Below are positions 5,714-14,105 of a stretch of 33,696 bases of DNA, in pieces. The first letter of the stretch is position 1, and each line of letters begins with the position of its first letter. The stretch comes from Terriglobales bacterium (GTDB lineage: Bacteria > Acidobacteriota > Terriglobia > Terriglobales > Acidobacteriaceae). Made by a program: the position numbers and the translations under genes. Location of the stretch: the NCBI GenBank assembly GCA_015655195.1, contig JAATFM010000108.1:1-33696 (forward strand), read 5' to 3'. The notes beneath the pieces were generated by a model, which was given only the letters and a program-made list of their open reading frames with translations, was not told where the DNA came from and ran no database searches.

Positions 5714-7843
5714 TTGTTTCGCACCCGCGCCGCAGCAGCTCTGTCTCTCGCCTTTCTTGCCGCGTTTTCGATTGCCCGCTCGGCTGGCCAGCAGGCTCCG
5801 GCTCCGGACGCTTCCCTGCCCGGCGAATATGTGAGCGCGGCCGACCCGGACAATGCGCTCGACTTCTACATTGAAAATGGCAGGCTCGTCGTCGAGTCCG
5901 AGCGGTACGTTCCGGCAGAGCTTAAGGCCGTTTCCGCCACCGAATTTGAAGAGCAGCACTGGCACGCGAAGTACCGCTTTTCGGGCGAAGGCGGCACGGA
6001 GATTCTGACGTTTTCATCCGGCCAGGAATCGCAGACATTTCGCCGCACCGGCGACCCCGTCCGGCACATTTTTCACGACTACGAGCGCACCGAGGCGATG
6101 ATTCCCATGCGCGACGGCGTGAAGTTGAACGTGGTGATTCTGAAGCCGGCGGACATTGCCGCGCCGCTGCCGTTCCTGATTCAGCGCACGCCGTATGGCT
6201 GCGATGGCACGAGCCGCGCCTCGTTTTCCGGCGGGCGGCCCGAACTGGCGCGCGAAGCCTACATCTATGTTTGCGGTGATATTCGTGGACGCTTCAGGAG
6301 CGAGGGCGAGTTTGTGATGAGCCGACCCATGGTGGATCACAAGGACCCGAAGGCGATTGACGAGAGCACGGACACTTATGACACCGTGGATTGGCTGCTT
6401 AAGAACGTCTCCGGCAACAATGGCCGCGCCGGATTCGTCGGCACCAGCTATCCGGGCTTTTTGGCGATGGCGGCGGGCATCGATCCGCACCCGGCGGTGA
6501 AGGCCATTTCGCCGCAGGCTCCGATGATCGACGTGTGGATGGGCGACGATTTCTTCCACAACGGCGCTTTCCGGCAGGGCTATGGTTACGACTACGTGTA
6601 CATGATGGAATCGAGCAAGGAAAACACCGACGTAAGCTACGGCAAAGACGAGGCCGGCAAGCCGCACGACGGCTTCGATTATTTCCTTTCGCGCGGCAGC
6701 TTTGAGGAAGATGTGAAGCAGTCCGGCAAGACCGTGCTGCCCACGTGGAAGCTCTTCCTCGATCACCCTGCCTATGACACTTACTGGTCCAGCCGCGGAG
6801 TGGAGCACTGGCTGAACAAAGTTACTGTGCCGACGCTCTCCGTGGGCGGCTACTACGATCAGGAAGATATGTGGGGGCCACAGGAGGAGTACGCGAGCCT
6901 GGAACCGCATGACGCGCGGCATGAGAACTTTCTCGTACTTGGGCCGTGGCGGCATGGCTCGTGGAGCGGGACGACGCGGCATCTCGGCAACCTGGAATAC
7001 GGCGAGCCGATCGGCAGGGAGTTCCGCCGCGATATTGAAGCGAAGTTCTTTGCGCATTATTTGAAAGACGCGCCGGGGGAAAGCAGGGCCGGCTTCGATC
7101 TTGCGGATACGGCAAGTTTCCAGACCGGCTCGAACACCTGGAAGCGCTACGCGCACTTTCCGCCGCGGGAGTCGAAGCCCACGCCACTCCATCTCGAAAC
7201 CAACGGCAGGCTGGGCCTGGGTGGTGCATCCGCGCCGGGGAAAACGAGCTATGTGAGCGATCCGGCGAATCCGGTTCCTTACCGGCACCGTCCCATCCAG
7301 CCCACTTACGGCGATGGCTCGGAGTGGTACAACTGGCTCACCGAAGACCAACGATTCGTCTCGGATCGCAAAGATGTTGCCGTCTGGAAACTGCCGGTTC
7401 TGGCCAAAGACACGACGATTACCGGCGAGGTCATCGCCGACATCTTCGCTTCGACGACGGGCACCGACGGGGATATTGTCGTCAAGCTCATCGACCAGTA
7501 CCCGGACGACAACCCCGACCCCAAGATGCGCGGCTACCAGTTGATGACGAACGCCGAAATATTCCGCGGGCGCTATCTTGCCGGCTTCGACAGCCCGCAC
7601 GCTATCAAGGCCGGAGCCATCCGCGAGTACAAGTACAGCCTGCACGATGTGGACCACGTTTTCAAGGCCGGTCACACCGTTGTCGTCGAGGTTCAGAGCA
7701 CATGGTTCCCGCTCTACGACCGCAACCCACAGAGCTTCGTGCCGAATATTATGACGGCAAGCCCCACTGACTATAAACCGGCAACGATTACCGTCTACTC
7801 CGGGCCGGGGCATGACTCGCACATCGAGGTTCCGCTGATGTAG
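5714..7843 (+). CDS. exported CocE/NonD-type hydrolase, X-Pro dipeptidyl-peptidase (S15) family
   Basis: This 709-residue protein begins at TTG and carries a signal peptide (about residues 1-25). An alpha/beta hydrolase domain follows: it opens with MIPMRDGVKLN (129-139) and contains the nucleophile elbow GTSYPG with Ser245, a likely acid in GGYYDQED (Asp382), and His414 in LGPWRHGSW, the triad order of the S15/CocE family. The C-terminal part (about 480-709) fits the jelly-roll domain of this family (GEVIADIFASTTGTDGDIVVKLID). Members cleave X-Pro dipeptides, cocaine-like esters or acylated beta-lactams; the substrate here cannot be told from sequence. It likely acts in the periplasm. No clear operon partner is visible; the short ribbon-helix-helix frame follows after 50 bases. 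Confidence 0.9.
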   Translation: MFRTRAAAALSLAFLAAFSIARSAGQQAPAPDASLPGEYVSAADPDNALDFYIENGRLVVESERYVPAELKAVSATEFEEQHWHAKYRFSGEGGTEILTFSSGQESQTFRRTGDPVRHIFHDYERTEAMIPMRDGVKLNVVILKPADIAAPLPFLIQRTPYGCDGTSRASFSGGRPELAREAYIYVCGDIRGRFRSEGEFVMSRPMVDHKDPKAIDESTDTYDTVDWLLKNVSGNNGRAGFVGTSYPGFLAMAAGIDPHPAVKAISPQAPMIDVWMGDDFFHNGAFRQGYGYDYVYMMESSKENTDVSYGKDEAGKPHDGFDYFLSRGSFEEDVKQSGKTVLPTWKLFLDHPAYDTYWSSRGVEHWLNKVTVPTLSVGGYYDQEDMWGPQEEYASLEPHDARHENFLVLGPWRHGSWSGTTRHLGNLEYGEPIGREFRRDIEAKFFAHYLKDAPGESRAGFDLADTASFQTGSNTWKRYAHFPPRESKPTPLHLETNGRLGLGGASAPGKTSYVSDPANPVPYRHRPIQPTYGDGSEWYNWLTEDQRFVSDRKDVAVWKLPVLAKDTTITGEVIADIFASTTGTDGDIVVKLIDQYPDDNPDPKMRGYQLMTNAEIFRGRYLAGFDSPHAIKAGAIREYKYSLHDVDHVFKAGHTVVVEVQSTWFPLYDRNPQSFVPNIMTASPTDYKPATITVYSGPGHDSHIEVPLM

Positions 7844-7893
7844 GCGGCACAAACTTCGCTGCTGTTATATCGAATTCAACCGATGATTTTTCT

Positions 7894-8022
7894 ATGGTAA
7901 GACTCACTCTCAGGTTCGATGAGGAATTGCTTCGACGCATGCGCCTCTATGCAACAGCGCATGGCACGACAGCGAATGAACTCATTCGAGTGCACCTTCA
8001 AAAATTGCCGATGGCGAAGTAG
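7894..8022 (+). CDS. small ribbon-helix-helix (CopG-like) protein
   Basis: This short frame encodes 42 residues: a beta-strand start VRLTLRF, then a DEELLRRMRLYATAHG helix and a TANELIRVHLQKL helix. That is the pattern of ribbon-helix-helix DNA-binding proteins such as CopG or VapB/RelB-type antitoxins. Thr5 and Arg7 would be on the DNA-facing strand. No toxin gene follows; the next gene is a glycosidase 35 bases on. The ATG lacks a good Shine-Dalgarno. It may be an orphan regulator, a leftover antitoxin, or a chance frame; the clean family pattern favours a real or recently real gene. Confidence 0.6.
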   Translation: MVRLTLRFDEELLRRMRLYATAHGTTANELIRVHLQKLPMAK

Positions 8023-8057
8023 AACCGTATCCTGTTGACGTGCAATGGAGAGTGAAA

Positions 8058-9644
8058 ATGTCGAACCGTTGGAATGAGTTGAACCGCCGCGAGTTTCTGG
8101 CGCGGGCCGGAGTTGTAACTGGTGCTATCGCCATCACTGCGGCCTGCGGCAGCGGAATGGCCGCCGCTGCAGAAACGCAGGCCGAGCTGATGATTTCGCG
8201 CAACGCGGCTGGGGCGAAGATTCCCAAGAACTACGCCGGGCTGAGCTACGAGCTGGCCGAACTGACCAATCCGGAGCTGTTTTCGCGCTCGAACCACGAT
8301 CTTGTGGCGTACTTTCGGCTGCTGGCTCCCAAAGGCGTGCTGCGGCTGGGCGGCAATTCGAGCGAGTTCTGCTGGTTCAAAGCCGATGCCAACACGCCCG
8401 CGCCAAAGCTGCGCGTTCCGCCCGGCGATCTCAACGCCAACTGGATGCCGCACCGGCTCTTCGCTATTGAGCCGCGGGCGATTGACGAGCTTGCCGGGTT
8501 TCTGGACGCGACCGGATGGCGGCTCATTTACGGGGTGAACTTCGGCAACTCAACGCCGGAGCGCGCCGCCGCAGAGGCCGCCTATGTGACGGAAAAGATC
8601 GGCAATCGCATCGAGTTCTTCCAGATTGGCAACGAACCCGACCTTTATCGCACCGCGACCAACGGAACCCGCCCGCCGGGATGGGACTTCCCCGACTATC
8701 TGCGCGAGTGGACGGCTTACGCACAGGCGATTGCCGCCCGCGTACCGGGAGCACGCTTCGGCGGCCCGGATGTGGCCAGCGCCTCGGATTGGACAATGCG
8801 CTTCGGCGAGCAGGAGCCGGACCGGCTGCCGGGAAAAATTGTCGCTCTTACCGGCCATTACTATGCCGAAGGGCCGCCGGACTCGGCGCATGTCACCATT
8901 GAACGGCTGCTGCGCCCGAACCCGGAGATTGCCGAGGCAATGCGGCACATCGAGGCCGTGGCGCGTCCGCGCGGGCTCATGTATCGCATGAGCGAAGGCA
9001 ATTCCTGCTTCCGCGGCGGCAAGCCGGGAATGAGCAACGCGCTGGCCTCCGCGCTGTGGGCCGGCAGCTACATGCTGGAGTTGGCGAGCGTGGGCTGCGC
9101 GGGAGTCAACTTCCACGGCGGCACGCAGGATAAGCTGACCGCCAGCCTCGGCGACCACACTCCGGGGTTCGACTCGGCCAAAGCTCCGCAGACGATGCGC
9201 GGCGGCTTTTACACGCCGATCCGCAGCGAGCCGGGCCAGCCTGCGAAGGCGATGCCGATCTTTCACGGCATTCTGCTGGCCAATCAGTTGAGCGGTGGTA
9301 CGCTGCTGGACGCCGATCTCAAGGCCACGGGGGTGAATGCCACGGCCTTTGCCACCGAGCACGAAGGCCAGATGCGCGTGGCCCTCTTTAATAAGGATGC
9401 CGCGCGGGCGCTCGACCTTGCAGTACGCGCGCCGGGCCGCGTGAAGAGCGCGAAGGCGTGGCGGCTGGAGGGTCCCGCGCTCGATGCGACGGAGGGAATT
9501 ACGCTTGCCGGCGCAGCCGTGGGCAGCGGGGCGCAGTGGAGTCCGAAGACCGTGGAACAGCTTGCAACGCATGGCGATTCGGCGCGGATTCATTTGCCCG
9601 CAGGCAGTGCGGCGCTGCTTTTCCTTGAAACGGCGCCAGCTTAG
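8058..9644 (+). CDS. Tat-exported GH79-family glycosidase (beta-glucuronidase/heparanase-like)
   Basis: This 528-residue protein opens with a twin-arginine signal (NRREFLARAGVVTGAIAITA, residues 9-28), so it is exported folded. The body fits clan GH-A, family 79: YAGLSYELAEL near the start of the barrel, the acid/base Glu193 in the QIGNEPDLY motif after strand 4, and the probable nucleophile Glu313 in YRMSEGNSC. Family 79 includes the characterised beta-glucuronidase of Acidobacterium capsulatum as well as heparanases. It probably trims glucuronic or 4-O-methylglucuronic acid from plant or microbial glycans, but the exact sugar is not determined here. The ATG at 8058 has GGAGAG seven bases upstream; an earlier in-frame ATG at 8044 is not in this frame, and the in-frame start at 8040 lacks support. 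Confidence 0.85.
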   Translation: MSNRWNELNRREFLARAGVVTGAIAITAACGSGMAAAAETQAELMISRNAAGAKIPKNYAGLSYELAELTNPELFSRSNHDLVAYFRLLAPKGVLRLGGNSSEFCWFKADANTPAPKLRVPPGDLNANWMPHRLFAIEPRAIDELAGFLDATGWRLIYGVNFGNSTPERAAAEAAYVTEKIGNRIEFFQIGNEPDLYRTATNGTRPPGWDFPDYLREWTAYAQAIAARVPGARFGGPDVASASDWTMRFGEQEPDRLPGKIVALTGHYYAEGPPDSAHVTIERLLRPNPEIAEAMRHIEAVARPRGLMYRMSEGNSCFRGGKPGMSNALASALWAGSYMLELASVGCAGVNFHGGTQDKLTASLGDHTPGFDSAKAPQTMRGGFYTPIRSEPGQPAKAMPIFHGILLANQLSGGTLLDADLKATGVNATAFATEHEGQMRVALFNKDAARALDLAVRAPGRVKSAKAWRLEGPALDATEGITLAGAAVGSGAQWSPKTVEQLATHGDSARIHLPAGSAALLFLETAPA

Positions 9645-9670
9645 CTGTGGATGGTGGCGCAGTTTGGAAG

Positions 9671-9750
9671 GAAGCATTCCCTCGGGGGCTAAAGTCCCGT
9701 TCGTTTTATTGCGCTTAAGGTACGGGCTGAAGCCCGTACCTTTCAAACTG
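9671..9750. repeat. two-hairpin dispersed repeat, family C (copy 1)
   Basis: It begins GAAGCATTCCCTCGGGGGCT. A first small hairpin (GGG-CTAAAG-TCCC) is followed by GGTACGGGC-TGAA-GCCCGTACC, a perfect 9-bp stem at 9719-9740, and ends CTTTCAAACTG. The copy at 25301-25387 has the same plan with different but still paired stem bases. Confidence 0.75.
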
Positions 9751-9787
9751 ATCCACTACCTGGCTGCGGCTCCGCAAGCACCAAAAT

Positions 9788-9839
9788 CCGGAATGGGCTA
9801 GAATAGAAATCGACGTGGCTCTTCATCAGCCCATTCCGG
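9788..9839. other. perfect 12-bp inverted repeat upstream of prfA
   Basis: CCGGAATGGGCT (9788-9799) and AGCCCATTCCGG (9828-9839) are perfect complements separated by 28 bases. It lies 115 bases before prfA and about 145 bases after the GH79 stop. No T-run follows. It could be an operator pair, an mRNA leader hairpin or a further repeat family. Confidence 0.55.
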
Positions 9840-9954
9840 CTCTGCTCTAGCGGCTCCCGCCGCCTACGATTTTTTGCGCCCGTTTTCCGAGACAATTTCA
9901 ACGATTGAAACCTGATGCACTGTCGCGCCTCATTGCGCGGCAGGGAGGCAAGCC

Positions 9955-11031
9955 ATGCTGGACCGGCTAGAACAGATGGAGCAGCGTTACGACGAATTGC
10001 AGGCGCAGTTCGGGCTGCCCGAGGTCTTGAACGACCACGAAAAATATCAGAAGACCGCCAAGTCGATCCGCGAGATTGAGGGGCCGGTAGAGAAATTCCG
10101 CGCGCTGAAGCAGGCGCGGATTGCGCTCTCCGATGCGAAGACGATGCTCGCCGAGGACGATGCTGACCTGCGCGCGATGGCGGAGGAAGAAATCGCATCG
10201 CTGGAGCCGAGGATCGCCGCGCTTGAAGACGAACTGCGGATTCTACTGCTGCCCAAAGACCCCAATGACGAGAAGAACGTCATCCTCGAAATCCGCGCCG
10301 GCACGGGCGGCGACGAGGCCTCGCTCTTTGCCGCCGAGGTCTTTCGCATGTACACGCGCTTTGCCGAGCAGCATCGGTGGAAGGTGGAAGTAATGTCGCT
10401 TTCCGAGAGCGGCGTGGGCGGCTTCAAGGAAGTCATCGCGATTATCGAGGGCGACCGCGTCTACTCGCAGCTCAAGTACGAGAGCGGCGTGCATCGCGTG
10501 CAGCGCGTGCCGGCGACGGAGACGCAGGGCCGCGTGCATACCTCGGCGATTACCGTGGCCGTGCTGCCTGAGGCCGAGGACGTGGACATCAAGATCGAGG
10601 CCAAGGATATTCGCATCGATACGTTTTGCTCGTCGGGCCCCGGCGGACAGTCGGTCAACACGACCTATTCCGCCGTCCGCATCACGCACCTGCCGACCAA
10701 CACGGTGGTAAGCTGCCAGGACGAGAAGTCGCAGATCAAGAACCGCGAGAAAGCAATGCGTGTGCTGCGCTCAAGGCTCTATGAGGTGGAGCAGGACCGG
10801 CAGAATGCCGAGCTTGCCGCGGCGCGCAAATCGCAGGTGGGCAGCGGCGACCGTAGCGAGAAGATTCGCACCTATAACTTTCCGCAGAACCGGCTTACGG
10901 ACCATCGCATCGGCCTGACGCTGCACCAACTCGACCTCATCATGGAGGGCAGGCTTCAGCCCATCGTCGATGCGCTCGTGACGCACTACCAAGCCGAGCA
11001 GTTGAAGGCCGAAACCAGTCAGGCGGCGTAA
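9955..11031 (+). CDS. prfA: peptide chain release factor 1
   Basis: RF1 recognises UAA and UAG stop codons and triggers release of the finished peptide on the ribosome. The 358-residue product has the usual length. The stop-codon-reading tripeptide is PAT at residues 186-188 (RVPATETQG), the RF1-specific form, which separates it from RF2 (SPF). The peptidyl-transferase motif GGQ is at 230-232 in [13 protein letters not shown], and its glutamine is the target of PrmC methylation. GGGAGG precedes the ATG by eight bases. It is followed after five bases by prmC, the usual pairing. Confidence 0.98.
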   Translation: MLDRLEQMEQRYDELQAQFGLPEVLNDHEKYQKTAKSIREIEGPVEKFRALKQARIALSDAKTMLAEDDADLRAMAEEEIASLEPRIAALEDELRILLLPKDPNDEKNVILEIRAGTGGDEASLFAAEVFRMYTRFAEQHRWKVEVMSLSESGVGGFKEVIAIIEGDRVYSQLKYESGVHRVQRVPATETQGRVHTSAITVAVLPEAEDVDIKIEAKDIRIDTFCSSGPGGQSVNTTYSAVRITHLPTNTVVSCQDEKSQIKNREKAMRVLRSRLYEVEQDRQNAELAAARKSQVGSGDRSEKIRTYNFPQNRLTDHRIGLTLHQLDLIMEGRLQPIVDALVTHYQAEQLKAETSQAA

Positions 11032-11036
11032 GCGCA

Positions 11037-11894
11037 GTGCCGACAATCGCAAACGCGATTGCAAATGGAATTGCGCGCCTTGCCGACGCGCGGGAGTTGT
11101 CTGCGGAGCGCCGCCGGATGGACGCGGAAACGCTGCTGCTACATCTGTTAGGCGCGAACAAGGCATGGCTCATCGCGCATGGCAGCGACGAGCTTCCGGC
11201 CCGGCAGGCCAGCGACTACGCGGCGCTGATAGAACGGCGCTTTCACGGCGAGCCGATTCAATACATCGTCGGCGAGACGGAGTTCTACGGCCTGCCCTTT
11301 CGCGTCACGCCGGATGTGCTGATTCCGCGACCGGAGACCGAGCACCTCGTCGAGCAGGCAGTCACCCTGGCCGGCGGCTTCGAGCAGCCGCGCATCGCGG
11401 ATGTTGGCGCGGGGTCGGGCGCCATCGCTGTAGCGCTGGCGTATCATCTGCTCGACCCGCGCATCACGGCGATTGATCTCTCGGAAAAGGCGCTTGCAGT
11501 TGCGCGGGAAAATGCGGAGCGCAACAACGTTGCCAGCCGCATCCGCTTTCTGCACGGCGATCTGCTTGGACCGGTCACCGGCGAGAGCTTCGACATGGTG
11601 GTTTCCAATCCGCCGTATGTGCCGGAGACGGATCGAGCCTCGCTTAGCGTGGAAGTGCGCGACTTCGAGCCGTCGCTTGCGCTCTTCGCCGGCACGGACG
11701 GTCTCGACATCTATCGTCGGTTGATTCCCGCAGTTCACGAGGCTCTCGCGCCCGGTGGATTTCTGCTTATGGAAATCGGCTACGGACAATCCGAGGCTGT
11801 GCGGACGTTACTCGCAGCCTGCTGCTTCGAACAGCTTCAGTTTCACCCGGATTTGCAGGGAATTCCGCGCGTTGCCCAAGCGCAGCGGAGCTAG
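11037..11894 (+). CDS. prmC: release factor glutamine methyltransferase
   Basis: PrmC (HemK) methylates the glutamine of the GGQ motif in release factors, using S-adenosylmethionine. The 285-residue product shows the N-terminal helical substrate-binding part, the family sequence FYGLPFRVTPDVLIPRPET, the SAM site IADVGAGSGAIAVAL, and the catalytic NPPY at residues 191-194. The start is GTG, five bases after the prfA stop, so coupled translation is likely. The substrate protein is encoded immediately upstream. Its stop codon TAG lies inside the left terminal repeat of an inserted element (11888-12035), so the last codon or two of the original gene may have been replaced by the insertion. Confidence 0.96.
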   Translation: MPTIANAIANGIARLADARELSAERRRMDAETLLLHLLGANKAWLIAHGSDELPARQASDYAALIERRFHGEPIQYIVGETEFYGLPFRVTPDVLIPRPETEHLVEQAVTLAGGFEQPRIADVGAGSGAIAVALAYHLLDPRITAIDLSEKALAVARENAERNNVASRIRFLHGDLLGPVTGESFDMVVSNPPYVPETDRASLSVEVRDFEPSLALFAGTDGLDIYRRLIPAVHEALAPGGFLLMEIGYGQSEAVRTLLAACCFEQLQFHPDLQGIPRVAQAQRS

Positions 11895-12035
11895 TGTCCT
11901 GTCTCTGAAATTCCTGGCATAACTTACGAAAAGCAACCGCAGATCCTTCGACTCCATTTGGCCAAAATGCGGCCAAACTCCGCTCAGGATGACAGCGTAA
12001 TTATGATGTGAGCTTTAAGAACGGGACACTAGCTC
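11888..12035. mobile_element. MITE-like element with terminal inverted repeats and a family B core
   Basis: This 148-bp segment has perfect 12-bp terminal inverted repeats (GAGCTAGTGTCC at 11888-11899; complement at 12024-12035), continuing inward with mostly transition mismatches. The core is a family B repeat (11929-11993) whose apex is the hairpin TTGGCC-AAAATGC-GGCCAA. It fills the whole gap between convergent prmC and the GH43 gene and includes the prmC stop codon. The right end is closely related to the end of the element at 21.66-21.89 kb. No transposase is encoded, so it would be non-autonomous. As a large foldback it could also stop transcription from both sides. Confidence 0.6.
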
Positions 12036-12037
12036 TG

Positions 12038-13666
12038 CTACCAGGGATTCTCGCCGAGCGGCACATAGTGCACCCAATCGAAATCGACCGCGCCGGCTAT
12101 GAATTCGGCGCCGGCACCCTGTGTGGTGTAAGCAAAGAGCGAAGGCCGCGATCCCTTCCACCAACTGAAGTGAATCGGCGTTGCTGGCCCGAGCGGCTGA
12201 AACGAGCGCCCGTCGTCGAGGCTGAAAAAATAGCGCGCCGTGTCGCCCTCCACGCGAACGCGCAACTGCACGATGGCGTGCGGGACCAGCGGACCAGAAA
12301 CGTCTGGGGTGGGAACGCCTCCGCCGTCATGCAGATGAAAGTATTCGAGACGCCACACCTTTCCGGCTTGCGCGCCGGCCTGCACGATCTCGATGCCGCT
12401 CGCATCCTGCTCGAACATTGCCAGCCCGGCGTGTGTGCCGTTCTTCAACGCAGAGAGATCGAGCCGCGCGGTGAACTCGAAGGCGTTGTCCTGCATACAT
12501 TGCGTCAGTGTGTTGCGTGCGTCTAGTAGATTCTGTGCCTGCGTTGGAATCAGGCGCAAAAATCCGTGACGCGCTGTAAGCGACCAGCGCGTGTCGTCGG
12601 GATTGTGGTTCCACTCCCACTGCGGCGCAAGCTCGCTCGCTCCGAAATCATCGGAAGTTTGCGGACGCAGGTGCGTCTTCGTCTGCGCGTCCGCTGCGGC
12701 CTGCGCCGGCACGTGAACCACGCCTGAAGGGACAGGCTCGCCCGCAGGAATATCATCCGGATCCTTGCCGACGACGGGCCAGTCATCCTTCCACGTCACA
12801 GGCTCCAGATGCACGATGCGCCCGTGTGCACCGCGGGACTGGAAGTGAAGGAACCAGCCCTCGCCTGCGGGCGTCTCGACGTATGCGCCCTGGTGTGGGC
12901 CGTTGATCTTCGTGCTGCCCTGCGCCAGCACTGCGCGATGCTCGTATGGGCCGTAGATGCTGCGCGACCGCAGCACCGCCTGCTTGCCTGTGCCGACGCC
13001 GCCAAATGGCGCGAAGATGTAGTACCAGCCGTGGCGTTTGTAGAGCTTGGGGCCTTCGAGCGTCGGCAACTCACGCGGATCGTCCACAATCACCTTGCCC
13101 GCATCGAGAAGATGTTTCCCGTCCGCGGACATGCGATGCAGAATCAGCGGGCCTGCGCCCTTCTTCGAGTGGATGAGATATGCCTTGCCGTCATCGTCCC
13201 AGAAGGGGCAGGGGTCTTCGAGACCGGCCTGCGCCATCACGGCTTCCGGCGCGCTCCACGGGCCGCTCATCTGCGGCGCGGTCGAGACGAAGATTCCCTC
13301 CGTTGGCGTGGGGAAATAGACGTAAAAGAGCCCGTCGTGTTTCCGAATGGATGGCGCCCAAACACCCATGCCATAGCGGTTGCCGCCCGTCATGTTGTAG
13401 CGCGGGTCCATTTCGAGCCGCCGCACAACGTGACCGAGAATCGTCCAGTGCACGAGGTCAGTGGATTCAAGAATCGGAATACCGGGCACAAAGTGAAAGC
13501 TGGAAGCGATCAGGTAATAATGCGAGCCGTCGCGGATGGCGTCGGGATCGGAGTAGTCGGCAAAGAGAATCGGATTGCGATACGCGATAGTGGATTGCGT
13601 GTGCGCGCGGGGCGCAAGGAACGAAAGAAGTGCGGTGCATACGAGAGGCAATTTCAGGAGGTGCAC
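12038..13666 (-). CDS. exported GH43-family glycosidase (beta-xylosidase/arabinofuranosidase type)
   Basis: From the GTG at 13664-13666 the product is 542 residues, with a signal peptide (HLLKLPLVCTALLSFLAPRA). The five-bladed GH43 domain starts NPILFADYSDPDAIRDG, where Asp40 is the likely general base. Asp151 in LEDPCPF is the likely pKa modulator, and Glu204 in LEGPKLYKR the likely acid. The C-terminal part (about 340-542) looks like the concanavalin-type GH43_C2 domain, giving a layout like subfamily 12. Expected targets are beta-xylosides or alpha-arabinosides. The frame stays open upstream to 14050, but that extension only translates dispersed repeats. The start is uncertain because no clear Shine-Dalgarno is seen. 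It follows the TonB-dependent receptor gene on the same strand. Confidence 0.85.
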   Translation of the reverse strand: MHLLKLPLVCTALLSFLAPRAHTQSTIAYRNPILFADYSDPDAIRDGSHYYLIASSFHFVPGIPILESTDLVHWTILGHVVRRLEMDPRYNMTGGNRYGMGVWAPSIRKHDGLFYVYFPTPTEGIFVSTAPQMSGPWSAPEAVMAQAGLEDPCPFWDDDGKAYLIHSKKGAGPLILHRMSADGKHLLDAGKVIVDDPRELPTLEGPKLYKRHGWYYIFAPFGGVGTGKQAVLRSRSIYGPYEHRAVLAQGSTKINGPHQGAYVETPAGEGWFLHFQSRGAHGRIVHLEPVTWKDDWPVVGKDPDDIPAGEPVPSGVVHVPAQAAADAQTKTHLRPQTSDDFGASELAPQWEWNHNPDDTRWSLTARHGFLRLIPTQAQNLLDARNTLTQCMQDNAFEFTARLDLSALKNGTHAGLAMFEQDASGIEIVQAGAQAGKVWRLEYFHLHDGGGVPTPDVSGPLVPHAIVQLRVRVEGDTARYFFSLDDGRSFQPLGPATPIHFSWWKGSRPSLFAYTTQGAGAEFIAGAVDFDWVHYVPLGENPW

Positions 13667-13740
13667 GCTACCGACCCTGCACCGAAAAAAAGCCGCGGGG
13701 ATAAGAAGCAGGCGTTTTGTATTGTGGCTCAGGTTCTTCA

Positions 13741-13780
13741 AAGCATTTCCTCGCGGGCGTAAACCCGGCCCGCCGAATTC
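13741..13780. repeat. partial dispersed repeat, family C (copy 3)
   Basis: AAGCATTTCCTCGCGGGCGTAAACCC matches the left part of the family C copies. GCGGGC and GCCCGC pair as its first hairpin. The second hairpin and the CTTTCAAACTG end are missing. Confidence 0.5.
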
Positions 13781-13867
13781 GTGCGACACCATTCCTGTGA
13801 CAAGCCCGAATGACAAAGGCCGTATCGACATACACTCATTCCATTTCTGATACGAAATCCTCGCAGT

Positions 13868-13971
13868 GTCCCACCCTTGCGCCAGAAAAAAGGCGCAAGG
13901 ATGGGGCACGGAAACATGGCGAGAAAACGGACGAAAAGCAACCGCAGATCCTTCGCTGCGCTCAGGATGAC
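13868..13971 (+). repeat. composite dispersed repeat, family A (copy 5) joined to family B (copy 3)
   Basis: The family A hairpin GTCCCACCCTTGCGCC...GGCGCAAGGATGGGGCAC is joined by a short linker (GGAAACATGGCGAGAAAAC) to a family B unit starting AAAAGCAACCGCAGATCC and ending CTCAGGATGAC. The same A-linker-B order occurs at 21715-21847, so the composite is itself a repeated unit. The B apex is the shortest of the four copies. Confidence 0.75.
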
Positions 13972-14062
13972 AAACTCGTTGTATTTTCAAGAGTTCCGGA
14001 CAATCGTAATTGTCAATACGCCCTGAGGCGTGCCAGCGAAAGAGCTTCATTGAAGAGTGAAA

Positions 14063-14095
14063 AGGCGGCGCAGACTGCTTTTGCTTGCGCCGCCT
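14063..14095 (-). terminator. rho-independent terminator of the first TonB-dependent receptor gene
   Basis: Read on the minus strand, AGGCGGCGCA and TGCGCCGCCT form a perfect 10-bp stem followed by TTTTCACTC, beginning 11 bases after the stop codon. It would limit read-through into the GH43 gene. Confidence 0.75.
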
Positions 14096-14105
14096 GATCG
14101 CATGG

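Larger units (their letters stand above)
9645..9954. other. intergenic region between the GH79 gene and prfA
   Basis: The region has no gene. It holds a family C repeat (9671-9750) and a perfect 12-bp inverted repeat (9788-9839). The last 14 bases carry the strong prfA ribosome site GGGAGG (9941-9946). Confidence 0.6.
13667..14105. other. intergenic region between the TonB-dependent receptor and GH43 genes
   Basis: No gene is seen. The region holds the receptor terminator (14063-14095), a composite A+B repeat (13868-13971) and a partial family C repeat (13741-13780). The open frame through it on the minus strand is a repeat read-through. Confidence 0.65.

Noticed and set aside
6014..7852. 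Open frame of 612 codons on the minus strand, antisense to the S15/CocE-type hydrolase
   Set aside because: The sense strand has a signal peptide, catalytic triad and ribosome site; the antisense translation has no recognisable motif.
8524..9746. Antisense frames across the GH79 gene, including one of 398 codons
   Set aside because: They lack domain patterns, and the sense frame has a Tat signal and both catalytic glutamates.
13667..14050. N-terminal extension of the GH43 frame up to an ATG at 14050
   Set aside because: The extra 128 codons translate dispersed repeats (HPERSEGS, PHPCAFFLAQGWD) and the signal peptide would then be internal.
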